This document shows positions 10,626 to 20,550 of a DNA stretch of 64,000 nucleotides, piece by piece (positions within the stretch are counted from its first letter, which is position 1; each line of letters opens with the position of its first letter). Source of the stretch: Gambelia wislizenii (lineage: Eukaryota; Chordata; Lepidosauria; Squamata; Crotaphytidae); assembly GCA_030847615.1 (NCBI GenBank), contig JAUMIR010000005.1, forward strand, positions 167,180,596-167,244,595. Direction: 5' to 3'. The translations under genes were made by a program, and so were the position numbers. Under the pieces are notes generated by a model. It was not told the DNA's origin, made no database searches, and was given only the letters and a program-made list of their open reading frames with translations.

Positions 10626-11529
10626 TCATTCCAGATGAGGCCTGTCCAGTGCAGAATATATTACTTCCCTTGACTTGGAAACTATGCTGCTATTAATGCA
10701 GGCATTTACATTCTTTGCTGCACCATCATACTGCTGGCCCATGTTCAACTTCTCAGCAACAATAATCCCAAAATCCTTCGTAGTACTACTGAGCCAGGAT
10801 TCTCCCATCCTATACCTTTCACTTTGGGTTTTTGTGGCCAAAATGTAGAATTTTGCTTTTGTTTCTGTGAATTTCATTTCATTAAATTCAGCCCATTTTT
10901 CTAGTCCATCTAAGTCCCTTTGAATGCTGTTCCTATCCTCCAAGGTATTAGCTACCTCTCCCAGTTTTGTATCATCTGAAAATGTGATAAGGATTCCATC
11001 CACCCCATCATCTAAATCACTGATAAAAGTATTAAAGAGTTTCAGCCCCAGGACATAACCCTGCGGCACTCCACTTGAGACCTCCTTCAATTTGTAGCAC
11101 AGCCATTGATGACAACTCTTTGAGCATGGTTTTCCAACCAATTATGGATCCATCTGATGGTGTTTCTATCTATTCCATATTTAGTCCATTTGATAATCAA
11201 AATATTGTGGGGGACGTTATCAAATGCTTTTCTGAAATCCAAATCAATGACATCCAGAGCATTCTCACCATCTACTAAACTAGTGCCCCAATCAAAAAAA
11301 AAAGAGATGCTACTTTGGCAGGATATGTTCTTGACAAACCCATGTTGGCTCCTAGTAATCCCTGCATTGTCATCAGGATACTTGCAGATGGACTCCTGTA
11401 TATAATCCATTCTAATATTTTTCCTGGTATTGAGATCATGCTGAATGGCCTGTAGTTTCCTGGATCTTCTTCTTTCCCCCTTTTTTTAAAGAGAGGGACA
11501 ATATTTGTCCTTCTCCAGTTCTCTGGCAC
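10626..11529 (-). pseudogene. CR1 reverse transcriptase (broken)
   Basis: Three overlapping minus-strand frames reconstruct an RT order. RRTNIVPLFKK and NYRPFSMISIPGKILEWII come first. DLDFRKAFDNVPHNILI follows, with the first catalytic Asp region, then WTKYGIDRNTIRWIHNWLEN. SGVPQGYVLGLKLFNTFISD is followed by ITFSDDTKLG. That last motif is the active-site FADD box changed to FSDD. The thumb continues to 10626. At least two frameshifts and the FSDD substitution mean no activity. CR1 RT normally copies the element RNA at a nicked target. Confidence 0.85.
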
Positions 11530-11675
11530 TGCATGTGTTCTCTAAGATTTCTCAAAAATGATGGCAAGTGGATCTGAGGGTATGTTAGCAAGTTCCTTCA
11601 GTACTCTTCAATGTAGTTCATCTGGCCCTGCAGATGTGAACTCCTTTGGGTTAACTAAAATGAGGTTAGGTTAGG

Positions 11676-11915
11676 TCATCTTGGCCCTAAAGCTAGATTA
11701 GTTGGGTTCCTGACTAGCTTCTTATTAATCTTGATTTGCAATGCAGATTCCTTACAATGATCTCTGCTGATGCATGGGAGCACACTGTCCTCTTTTTTGG
11801 GAAAAGCTGAAGCAAAATAGATATTGAGAATTTCTGCCTTTTTATTGTGATCTGTTAGCATTTTATCATCCTTTCTGAGCAGTGATCCCACCATTTCCTT
11901 TGTTACTCTCTTTGC
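11676..11915 (-). pseudogene. CR1 endonuclease-RT linker fragment
   Basis: The minus strand encodes RVTKEMVGSLLRKDDKMLTD followed by KAEILNIYFASAF, the conserved connector between CR1 endonuclease and RT ('T..E.V..LL...G.L..D...KAE.LN.FFASVF'). On its upstream side the frame is cut by the 0.8 kb insertion at about 11916. Confidence 0.75.
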
Positions 11916-12718
11916 GGACCCTAACCCTAACCGTACAGCCCCTCCACCCTCCTGAATAACACACATACACACAATATCTTTAAATGTTGTATTGGTTACA
12001 TATTTGGAAAACATAATTAAGTACAGGTTAGTAATGTAGAAGATTAAATACATTGTTGAAGAGTAAATACATTGTTGGCAATCAATTGGCCGCAACTTGC
12101 CAGCTAAATGGTTGGTGGCAATGTATGGGTCGTGATCTCATCGTTGTCCCACCCATGTGGGCAATGGCTGTGAGTCGGTCAATCCCGATTCCCCTGGAGG
12201 AGAGAGCCAATGGCTGGGCCATCCGCTCAAATCTCTCCACCCCTAAAAACAAATTAATGTTAGCAACAGAGGTAGGGCCTCCCTTGAACTTGAACTTAAA
12301 CTTGTACTTGAACTTGTACATGACGGAGACCCCTGGACTTCAATATCTTATCATGACCCATAACATCCACCCTGCAAATTGCAACAGGAAATATACAAGG
12401 AGGTTGGGAGGGTCTTCAGCTCCCCAGAGCCCTTTCTAAAGAGACCATGATGGAGCCTCCAGCTGGCAATCTCTGTCGCTGCCTCTGATCTGAGCCAGCC
12501 GGCTGTAGGCCAGCCTATTTTAAGGCCCAGATTCCCACCAAAATTTGGGCCAATCGAGGCCGGGCAGGCCAACCCTGATTGGCCCGCGTCCCTTCCCCTC
12601 CCTCCCAGCCCCAAAGGAGGTAACAAAGCAGGGGATAAGAGGGGGGCAGGAAGGATGGCTAAAGGGGGTGGCTGGCCAGTCCACAAAATGGCCTGCCAGC
12701 CAGCAGCAAACCCCCTTC
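11916..12718 (-). mobile_element. Unidentified GC-rich insertion in CR1, possibly an LTR
   Basis: CR1 coding similarity stops at about 11916 and resumes at about 12719 (minus-strand KKKQKGIFLNMF), so this block is an insertion. It is much more GC-rich than its neighbours from about 12380 to 12715. Read on the minus strand it carries two CCAAT-type motifs (gccaatcaggg; cgattggccc), a TATA-like cttaaaatagg some 40 bp on, a degenerate hexanucleotide run (plus strand (gaactt)n, 12287-12319), and ends in ggttagggttaggg. This promoter-like order suggests a solo LTR, but no internal coding region, clear TG...CA ends or target duplication were found. Confidence 0.4.
12287..12319. repeat. Degenerate (GAACTT)n hexanucleotide array
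   Basis: About five to six units: gaactt, gaactt, aaactt, gtactt, gaactt, gtac. It lies inside the insertion at 11916-12718. Confidence 0.75.
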
Positions 12719-12959
12719 TTCAAACATATTCAGAAAAATCCCTTTTTGTTTCTTCTTGCTTGCCTAGCCTGTCTCCACTCATTTTTGAGCTTTAGTTTTC
12801 CTTACATTATTCCTGTGAACTTGGGCTATACATCTGCATTCTTCCTCTGCAATTCATTCTTCCTTCCATTCTTTATACGTGCTCTTTTTTTCCCACTTCC
12901 ACCTCAAGTTTAGTGTGCAGCCATATTGGCTTTTAGAGATGTTTCCCATTTTTCTTCTT

Positions 12960-13760
12960 CATGGGTTTGTTTGTGGTTGTGCTTTTAGCAGTTCCTTCAT
13001 GAAATCCCACAAATACTGGGCGTCTTTTTTTCCTTTAGCATCTCTAGCCATGGGATTCTGCCCAGTATTTCTCTGAGCTTCATAAAATCAGCTTTCCAGA
13101 AATCCAAGGTTTGAAATCCAGCCTTTTTTTGGCCTGTCCCACAATCATAACATTAGATGCTCACTCCCCTCTAAACTACTTTGATTCCAGTGACCAACTG
13201 CTCCATATTGGTTAGGATCAAGTTCAGGATTGCTGATCTTCTTGTTCCTTCCTCCAACCATTGAAAGAGGAAATTCTCTACAAGGCACATCAGGAATTTG
13301 TTGGAGAGCCTATGCTTAGTAGAGCTAATCTCCCAGCAGATATCAGATGTCCCCTGTAACTACCATTTCTTTCTTCTTGGAGATTTCTCAGACTTGTTTC
13401 AGAAAAGCATCATTCATCACTGTTTGGTGGCCTGTAGCAAACCCCTATCACAATGTTGTTTTTATTTCTTCCTCCATTTATTTTTACCCAAATGCTTTCC
13501 ACTGATCCAGTTTGATCACTGGCATGGATTTCTGTAGAAGTGAATTTGCCTTTAGCATATAATGCTACTCAGCCTCCTTTTCTTCCCCATTTATACTTTG
13601 TGAACATATTATATCCCTCAATTGTTATATTCCAGTCATGAGAGTCAGCCCACCAGGTCTCTGTCATACCTATGAAATATTTACCTTCCTGCATTGGGAC
13701 TTCAAGTTTGTCTTGTTTGTTTCCCAAACTGTATGCATTGGTGTATAGACATTTAAAGCA
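12960..13760 (-). pseudogene. CR1 apurinic-like endonuclease (broken)
   Basis: Minus-strand reading from 13760 gives NAYSLGNKQDKLEV, then GMTETWWADSHDWN with the catalytic Glu of the ETWW motif, then GYNMFTKYKWGRKGG, VALYAKG, ESIWVKINGG and IVIGVCYRPPNSDE. This is the order of CR1 EN domains (N-terminal 'NARS' motif, ETWW, GGGVALYV, CYRPP). Further downstream the SDH end of the domain is too degraded to place. The domain nicks target DNA in the family. Stops and frameshifts are present here. Confidence 0.8.
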
Positions 13761-14150
13761 TTGCTTTTTGTCATCTGTTATTCTACTGGAAATTTTAGTG
13801 TGGCTCCCATTCTCTCCCTAAGCTTCTTTTCCTGAGTTCACATCCTTGTGTTTAGAACTTGCTTTTGGACAGATGTTAAAGCTATCATCTCTAACCTCCC
13901 AAGGATTTAGTTTAAAGCCCACTTCATCAGATTCGACATGCTTTTGCTAAAGACATTCTTCCTGGTCTTTGTGAGCTGTAGCCCATCTGTAGCCAGTAGT
14001 CCTTCATCTAGGAAGTGAGACTATGGTCCCAGAAGCCAGGCTTCTCCCATTGACACCATTTGCATAGCCAGTCATTTACCTGCAGTATCTTCCTGCCCCT
14101 GTGTAGTCTGTCTTCCACCATCCTTGCAATTCTGATCCTTATGGCTCAAA
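13761..14150 (-). mobile_element. CR1 upstream (ORF1 / 5') region
   Basis: The text upstream of the endonuclease on the minus strand (including the stretch seen on plus as ctttgtgagctgtagccc, atctgtagccagtag) follows on without a break and resembles the region that precedes the CR1 endonuclease in long copies. No continuous frame remains. The exact 5' boundary is not determinable. Confidence 0.45.
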
Positions 14151-15105
14151 TGTCTGACTTAAAGGAAGCAGTGGATTTTTTTTAAAAAAAAAATGTAGCT
14201 AGAAGCACTGAAAGTCTCAGTATGCCATCTGACACACAATTCTAATTTTCTCCCCTTAGCTAAGGATTTACCTTAGCTATTTGATTTTATAAATGCCAAA
14301 AAGTGATTTACTTTAGCACCAAAGACTGCAAGTCTGGATATTTTCACTCTCCTGGACACCTCTGCAGGTAACCACTGATGCACACCCATTGATTGCTAGA
14401 AATAATGGCTGGAAATGAGTAACCATTGATTTCTTCAAACTGCTGAAGAGCAGTGCAAATTAAGACTTTGGTGGTTCAAAAAAGAAGAAGCAGCTTTCTT
14501 AACATGCACTCTTCATTTATTTTTGCTGAAGACTGAAAAGACACCAGTCCCCATTCCCATCTTTCCAACAGTAGCTAAGCTTTTTGAACCAAGCATTATT
14601 TCAATGTGTATCTGGACACATTTTGTGCAATAGGAAAATAAAATGTGCAGTGGGAAATAGGATTTTGTGCAGTTGGCAATATGGGCTTCAATAAGGAATG
14701 AGGTTATTTTGTAAAACAGAAATGTGAAAAAGAGAAAGGAACAGAAAATTAAAATGGCTACTCTTACTTGTATTAGGAGTATTTTATTGGGACCAACTAC
14801 CTGATTAGAGAAAACACTCATATAAGCTCATATAAAACTCTGCAAATAAAAAGTTTAGAATGATATGCATCATTTTCATGACAGTTTCAACAAGAGCAGA
14901 AGATTGCATGATGCATCCCATGTGTCATACACTATAGTGATCATGTCAAAATTGCCATTGTGTTTCCATCATGTTTCAACATGGTTTTGCAGTAGGTCAA
15001 AAAGCTTAGAATAAACCCATCTCCGAATCTTAGACAGGAAAGACATGGAAAGAAAATAGTTATGAGCTTTATTCCTTTATCCTGAATGTGATCAAGAGTG
15101 TTGGA
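14151..15105. other. Unannotated AT-rich sequence
   Basis: No coding frame with recognisable features and no repeat termini were seen. Confidence 0.45.
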
Positions 15106-15109
15106 TCAC

Positions 15110-15595
15110 ATCATTTTAAGAAGAAAATAGACAGGTTGGAACAGGTTCCGAGAAGGGCAAGAAGGATGATAAGAGGGATGGAAAACAAGACATAAGAGGA
15201 AAAGGTTGAAAGAGCTGGGCTTGTTCAGCTTGGTAAAGAGAAGACTGAGAGGTGTCATGATTGCACTCTTTAAATACCTCATGGGGTGTCAAAAAGCAGA
15301 GGGGGGAGGCTTCCTTGCTGCTGCTCAAGAGGGTAGGACAAGGTCTAAGGGTTTGAAGTTGCAACAACAGAGCAGATTCAGAATGAACATTAGAAGGAAT
15401 TACTTGACAGTAAGAGTGGTTCAGCAATGAAACCAATTCTTTCAGAGGTGGTGGTGTCTCCTTCTTCAGATGTCTTCAAAAAGAGGCTTGGAAGCTACCT
15501 GCTCGAGACACTTTAGCTGGAGGTCCTGCACTGAGCAGGGGGATGGACTTGATGGCACATGACACCCCTTCCAATTTTATGATTCTACGACTCTA
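15110..15595 (+). mobile_element. CR1 LINE 3' end
   Basis: The plus strand gives the CR1 RT C-terminus and 3' [23 protein letters not shown] and FKYLMGC, then a 3' UTR with gagcagggggatggacttga and a degenerate tail ttatgattctacgactc. 5'-truncated, about 480 bp, with a broken frame. Confidence 0.8.
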
Positions 15596-15599
15596 TCAT

Positions 15600-16143
15600 T
15601 CAAAAAGAAGAGACACCTAGAAAGAGAGCATCCTAATTAGAGTGGAACAGAAGAGAAGTTGTGCAAAAATAAGTTGATTCAGTAGTTGGGACTAACAATT
15701 TTACTCAGGTCAAAGAATCTCTGTTCTTCTGCCATGTAAACTTGGCAACCTGTGTCTTACGAGGGTTTGAGCTTATTTATCAAACCCATTTAGTCTGAAG
15801 AGTTATACTGGGCGTATATCACACTGATACTGTGGCCTTCTTAAATTTGCTTTTTATCTAGAAATTCACTGATCCTCCTTTTGAATTTCCTAAGCTAGTG
15901 TTTTTCAGGGTCTCCCTTAAGCCACAACTAATCGGGATAGATCGGGATACATATCTGATTAAAAGCATACATAGTACTTTGGTGGGTAAGGCCAAAGGCC
16001 ACCTAGTTCATCCTTCTTTGCACAAATCCTTGCAACCAGCACACACAGGACAGAGCACCAGAAATGAACTAGTGTTTTTTGATAGACTGCAATTAACCTT
16101 TTGCCTACCCTGTCCCAGGAAATAATGAGTACAGTACTAGATA
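15600..16143. other. Unannotated sequence
   Basis: No gene or repeat family was recognised. Confidence 0.4.
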
Positions 16144-16196
16144 TCCAAATTACAGGGGTGAAAAGTTCCTTCTACTTTTCACTCCTGTAATCTGGA
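16144..16196. repeat. Near-perfect 23-bp inverted repeat with 7-nt loop
   Basis: The left arm (16144-16166, attacaggggtgaaaagt at its inner end) and right arm (16174-16196, acttttcactcctgtaat at its inner end) pair over 23 bp with two mismatches around the loop tccttct. Nothing else in the surroundings is palindromic. It may be a miniature palindromic transposon or a transcribed hairpin. Confidence 0.8.
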
Positions 16197-17195
16197 GCAA
16201 GCATGCCCACAGTACAGCTTTTCTCCTCAATCCATTCTGGTGAGAGTCAAGCCCTTGCTCTAAATTGGCTTTGTGATGCTTTCAGTTAACCTATCTGACA
16301 TGATGTCAGCATGCTCAGTGTTTGATTTTGATAGGTTGAGGTTACAGAAGGAAGAATCGATAAAAAATAGTACTAAAAATGCTGAAAGTGTGCTAGAGAG
16401 GACAAAAAAAAAGTGGCTGTGCACTGCCAGGCCAGAATCAAAATAAGGTACTTTTGGGAACTATTAGATATATTTTATGCCTTTAGATATAACATTTTCA
16501 TGCCAAAAATGTTTGCAAGTGAGCATTCTGCTCAGCTCTAATATATAAAATTTAACTTTATATTTAGTTTAGAGAAGTGATACTTGACAAACTCAAGCTA
16601 ACATAGATTTTTATTTTCTTGATAATTTAAAGCTACATTGTCTACTCTCATTTTATGAATGTCTTTTTAAGCTCCCTAGGCTGATTAGTCCTAAATTTGG
16701 CAATATTAATTTAAAAGCAAGCACCCAATGAATTTAAAGTCCCTACAAACTCTTGAGTACCAATAAATTAAATGAAACTGTAAAAAAAATGGACACAGTT
16801 TTCAAGACAAGAAACAGAGGGCAGCTTCCTTGTCTGTGATTTATAACCATTTTTTGCAGCCTCACTTGCTGCTATTGCATCAGTCCACTGAGCATTTAAC
16901 AACTCATGCAACTCCTTCCCAATTGATTAAAAAAAACTATTCAAAAATCTATCAATGCAAAATTCTGATTCAGATTTGGAAGTTCTTTTTCTTCTTTAAT
17001 TTTTAGCCTGCTAGAGAAAAGTTTTAATACACACAAATAAAGTCTCGGCTTAACAGCATTGTCCTCTTCTTCCCCTTCCCCCACTACTGAGTTTCACAGA
17101 CAAAGACCACTACTGCCATCTTAAGGATAAGGAATGACACTGTTTATCTAGCACAAAACTGATTTCCCAAAGTGTCCAGAACTGAAATGGACCAA
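16197..17195. other. Unannotated AT-rich sequence
   Basis: No coding frame, tandem repeat or transposon terminus was recognised. Confidence 0.4.
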
Positions 17196-17560
17196 TTCAA
17201 CTCCCCATGTCACCCACCAAATGCCACTTCAGTCCTTCTGTCGCTATGGGATCTGGGCACAAATTGCTACATTGAGGTGCACATTTAGTGCTTTTGGTGT
17301 TCCTGAACTGCCTGGATAATCCTCGAAATGACAAATTGCTGTCTGTGCGATTAATTTTCTTTCTGTCAAGGCTGGGAAGATGAGAGATTTGGGGGACATC
17401 GTACAACATGTCAAGGAAATGCCAGCTGTCTCCATTACAGCTCATGTTAACAACGGAGCAAGATTGATGATCCACGCGCCTGCGCTTGTGTTTTGTAACT
17501 TTCACAAATCTGAATTCCTCTGCAGATAAAGTAATGGGATCTGTCAGTCAGCAGGAGAGC
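17196..17560. other. High-complexity segment, candidate conserved non-coding element
   Basis: This stretch lacks the simple runs and repeat text of its surroundings. It contains a dense mix of motifs such as ccagctgtctccattacagc, catgttaacaacggagc and acgcgcctgcgcttg, the last unusually CpG-rich for the area. Frames on the minus strand are open for up to 102 codons but show no protein domain I recognise. It could be a conserved enhancer or an unrecognised exon; only cross-species alignment could tell. Confidence 0.3.
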
Positions 17561-18044
17561 ACTGAAGAGAACAGCATGAGATATTTAAATAATCAATAAT
17601 GCAACACTTGAAGGAGGTAGCAATAACCATCAGTGAACCTAACGTTCCATAAATAAGATGGATATTATTTCTTTGTTATGGCTTCTGAGAACCTTTATAG
17701 CTGCCCATAGGGAAATTATTCCAGAAAGTATGACATATTATGCAAAAGAAAGCACATTATTTAGAGATATCATGTCCTTTGTTGTGTTTAACTTCACCTA
17801 TGAAAACCACTGAACATATTTACCAATGGGAATGGGTCGTGACTTGACACTGAAATCACACACATGCCTAGGTGAATCTTCCACTCCTACACCATAATAA
17901 AAAGCACAACTCCCCACATGAAATGCACCATGAATGAAGAGCACCACTATATAATAGGACAGAGCAGATGTGGAAGACATGCCACAGAGATTACAGAGAT
18001 GCTGTTTTCCACAATATTCCTGCAGCCAGATGTCAGAATACAAT

Positions 18045-18345
18045 ATAGAAACATAGAAGCATAGAAGCTGGAAGGGGCCTCATGGGCCATCTAGTCCAAC
18101 TCCCTGCTCAATGCAGGATCTCCAGATGAAGCTGAAGCATCCCCTGAAGATAGCTGCCTAGACTCTTTTTGAAGATGTCCAAAGAAAGGCACCCCACCAC
18201 CTCTTTAGACAATTGGTTCCATTGCTGAGCCACTATTACTGGCAATACTTTCCTCCTAATGTTCAGTTGAAATCTACTCACCTATAATATCAGACCATTA
18301 GACTTGGTCCTACCCTCTAGGAAGCAGAGAATCTCTCAGTTAGAG
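18045..18345 (-). mobile_element. CR1 LINE 3' end
   Basis: Minus-strand CR1 3' terminus (plus: aacatagaagcatagaagc, tggaaggggcctcatgggc, catctagtccaactccctgc) followed by 3' UTR text parallel to 9954-10200. About 300 bp, 5'-truncated, no open frame. Confidence 0.8.
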
Positions 18346-18353
18346 GAGATATT

Positions 18354-18371
18354 AAGTGTGTGTGTGTGTGT
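18354..18371. repeat. (TG)n microsatellite
   Basis: About nine TG units. Confidence 0.8.
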
Positions 18372-19530
18372 CTTCAAGTTACCAATGCAAAATGGGAAAA
18401 CATGTAGAAAATGTTGCTTTGTTGCATGGAGTAGCAGATGTAGTAGCACTGGATGGGTTATTTGTATCTTTATGATCAATCAGTATGCCATGTTGTGATT
18501 GCTTTTGTGTGTGAGAGAGAGATAGAAAGAGAGTGAATAGGGAGGGGTTTGAAAGAACCACTGGTATAGCTTTACCAAAAGAAATAGACATTGATTTTCC
18601 ACAAAACCAGGAATTTTGTACAAAGTGGATTTTCTGCAATGCATGGCTAAAGCTATGACCTACCCCTGCCCCCCCCCAACACAAAAAGAAGCAACAACAT
18701 TTTGCATCTCACTCTGGAGCTGAGTGGTCTTGACAGGCTTGAGATTCTTTGAGATGTTGTCTTACCATGTGTAATGGCAGGTCTTGGTTAGCATCTTGCC
18801 AGTAACAAGAACGCTAGAGAAACTTGTGCCAGAATAGTTTGGATTACTGGTTCTAGAATCAGTTCTAGATTCTGCTTCTAGAATTGCTTTTCCCAGACTG
18901 GTGCATGATGGATACCTCTTCAGGTTGCTCACTCAGACACCAGTTCTTGGACTCCTGTCATTTCCAGTGCCTCCCTCTTTAAACCACTCCTTTAGTTTAA
19001 TTAACTGGAATTCCTAAGATAACTGCTGCACTGAACAAGTGGAATTTGCTTTTAGGTCAGGTTCAGGTTTGTGCTTATGTGATCTATAAACCCTTCAATC
19101 AAGGATGGGCTACTGCACACAGGGCAGAGGCCATTTTTTTCCTTTCTGCACCCACCCAGCAAGCTGCACTGATACATATCAGCATGCCAGAAGAGAAGTG
19201 ATATCTCTGCTGGCTGCCATTTTAGATGGTTTCCCCCCCCCCAATTTTTTTTTGTCTTTTGTTGTTGTTGTTGGTATTTGTGGGCCTATGAGGCTTAGAA
19301 AAAGCAAACTGCTGCATTTTTAGGCAGTTTTGGGAAATTTTGTCCAGTTTGCCCCCCCTTTAAAATACAGGTATTGGGGGCTTTCAGGGAGTTCTAGGGG
19401 ACTCTCAAGGGGTGCATTTTCTGGGTCCTAAAGGCTACACAAGGCCCGTGGGCTGCACTTTACCCACCCTGCTTTAAATGAACAACTGTTGGGCAGAGAC
19501 GTAAAAATGAAACAATGGTAAAGATCTCTT
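18372..19530. other. Mostly unannotated sequence with simple tracts
   Basis: It holds a GA-rich tract near 18508-18535, a C-run near 18669 and a (GTT)n near 19261. The piece 19385-19480 (ggcccgtgggctgcactt and the preceding text) resembles one arm of the hAT-like palindrome family seen at 43673 and 61404. No coding feature was recognised. Confidence 0.4.
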
Positions 19531-19539
19531 TCATAAAAT

Positions 19540-20022
19540 CATATAGTTGGGGGGACCAGAAGGGCCATGCAGGAACACACAATCAAATCACTCCCGACAG
19601 GTGGCCACCCAGCCTCTGTTTAAAAACTTCCAAAGAAGGAGACTCCACCACACTCCAAGGCAGTGCATTCCACTGCCAAACAGCTCTTACTGTCTTACTG
19701 TCCTCCTAATGTTTAGGTGGAATCTCTTTTCCTGTAGTTTGAACTTATTGCTCCGTGTCCTAGTCTCTGCGGCAACAGAAAACAAGCTTGCTTTATTCTC
19801 AATATGACATCTCTTCAAATATTTAAACATTGCTATCATGTCATCTCTTACCCTTCTCTTCTCCAGGCTAAACATACCAAGCTCCCTAAGCCGCTTCTCA
19901 TAGGGCATGGTTTCCAATCTTTCACCATTTTGGTTGCCCTCCTCTGGACATGCTCCATCTTGTCAACATCCTTCTTGAATTATGATGCCCAGAACTGGAC
20001 ACAATATTCCAGGTAAAGAAAA
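19540..20022 (-). mobile_element. CR1 LINE 3' end with C-terminal coding remnant
   Basis: The minus-strand frame 19917-19687 reads METMPYEKRLRELGMFSLEK, then RDDMIAMFKYLKRC, the conserved end of CR1 ORF2. It is followed downstream by CR1 3' UTR (plus: accagaagggccatgcagg). The terminal ATTCTATG repeat is eroded (catatagttgg). It extends upstream to the 'YNSGCP'-type segment seen on plus as atgcccagaactggacac. Confidence 0.85.
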
Positions 20023-20343
20023 GGTTCAAATATCAAGTGAGTATGGTAGCCCTGTATTTATGTCAATGATTCAATGTGTCTAATACCGATGTAAGCACTT
20101 TCCCCTGAACTCCTTCTGCAACTCTTCAGTACTCCCTCAGCTTCCAGCTAACTAAGTATTTTTATCACTTCCTTACCTCTCTCTCCAGCTGTCCCTATCT
20201 GAGCATTGAAAAGTCAAACCTCAGCATTACAAGAGCAAGAGAGTTGCTGGCTCCACTCATGTCATTCAAGCATAACCATCTTCACATGGTGCCTTCCAGA
20301 CATGATCAGATGATCAGTCCAACATATCTAGTCCACACCAGGG
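20023..20343. other. Unannotated sequence
   Basis: No feature was recognised. Confidence 0.4.
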
Positions 20344-20550
20344 GCCCTTTCACACTACACAATTATAACACTATGATTCCACTTTAACAGCAATGGCTGC
20401 ACCCTATCCAAGCCTAAGCTTTGTAGTTTCACGATGCAGTAGAGCTCTCTGGCTGAGAATCCTAAACTACAAATCCCAGAATTCTCTAGGATGTTGCAAC
20501 AGCAGTTACAGTGAATTCATAGTGCTACCATTGGGTAGTGTGAAAGCTCC
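20344..20550. mobile_element. Palindromic MITE, family A (copy 3)
   Basis: Terminal inverted repeats ctttcacactac (20348) and gtagtgtgaaag (20535-20546) match perfectly over 12 bp. Inside them lie the family arms ctatgattccactttaac and its degenerate mirror. The centre carries ctttgtagtttcacgatg and aaactacaaatcccag as in the other copies. About 200 bp, non-coding, probably hAT-derived. This copy has the best-preserved ends of the three. Confidence 0.75.

Larger units (their letters stand above)
9954..14150 (-). mobile_element. CR1 LINE, long degenerate copy with nested insertions
   Basis: The 3' terminus on the minus strand is the CR1-specific ATTCTATG repeat (plus-strand catagaatcatagag at 9954) followed by the conserved 'ttggacttgatggccc' 3' UTR. 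Going upstream on the minus strand come the RT, the connecting region, the endonuclease and a further upstream region. It is interrupted by an L2 tail at about 10440-10605 and by an unidentified block at about 11916-12718. Removing these leaves about 3.2 kb, so this is the most complete CR1 in the window. Many stops and frameshifts show that it is old. Confidence 0.85.

Noticed and set aside
11918..11932. Interstitial telomeric repeat (ccctaaccctaacc)
   Set aside because: Only two units. Too short to call a telomeric array; kept only as a note on the end of the insertion at 11916-12718.
12545..12913. 122-codon plus-strand frame in the GC-rich block
   Set aside because: Spans the boundary between the unknown insertion and CR1, so it is a chance frame.
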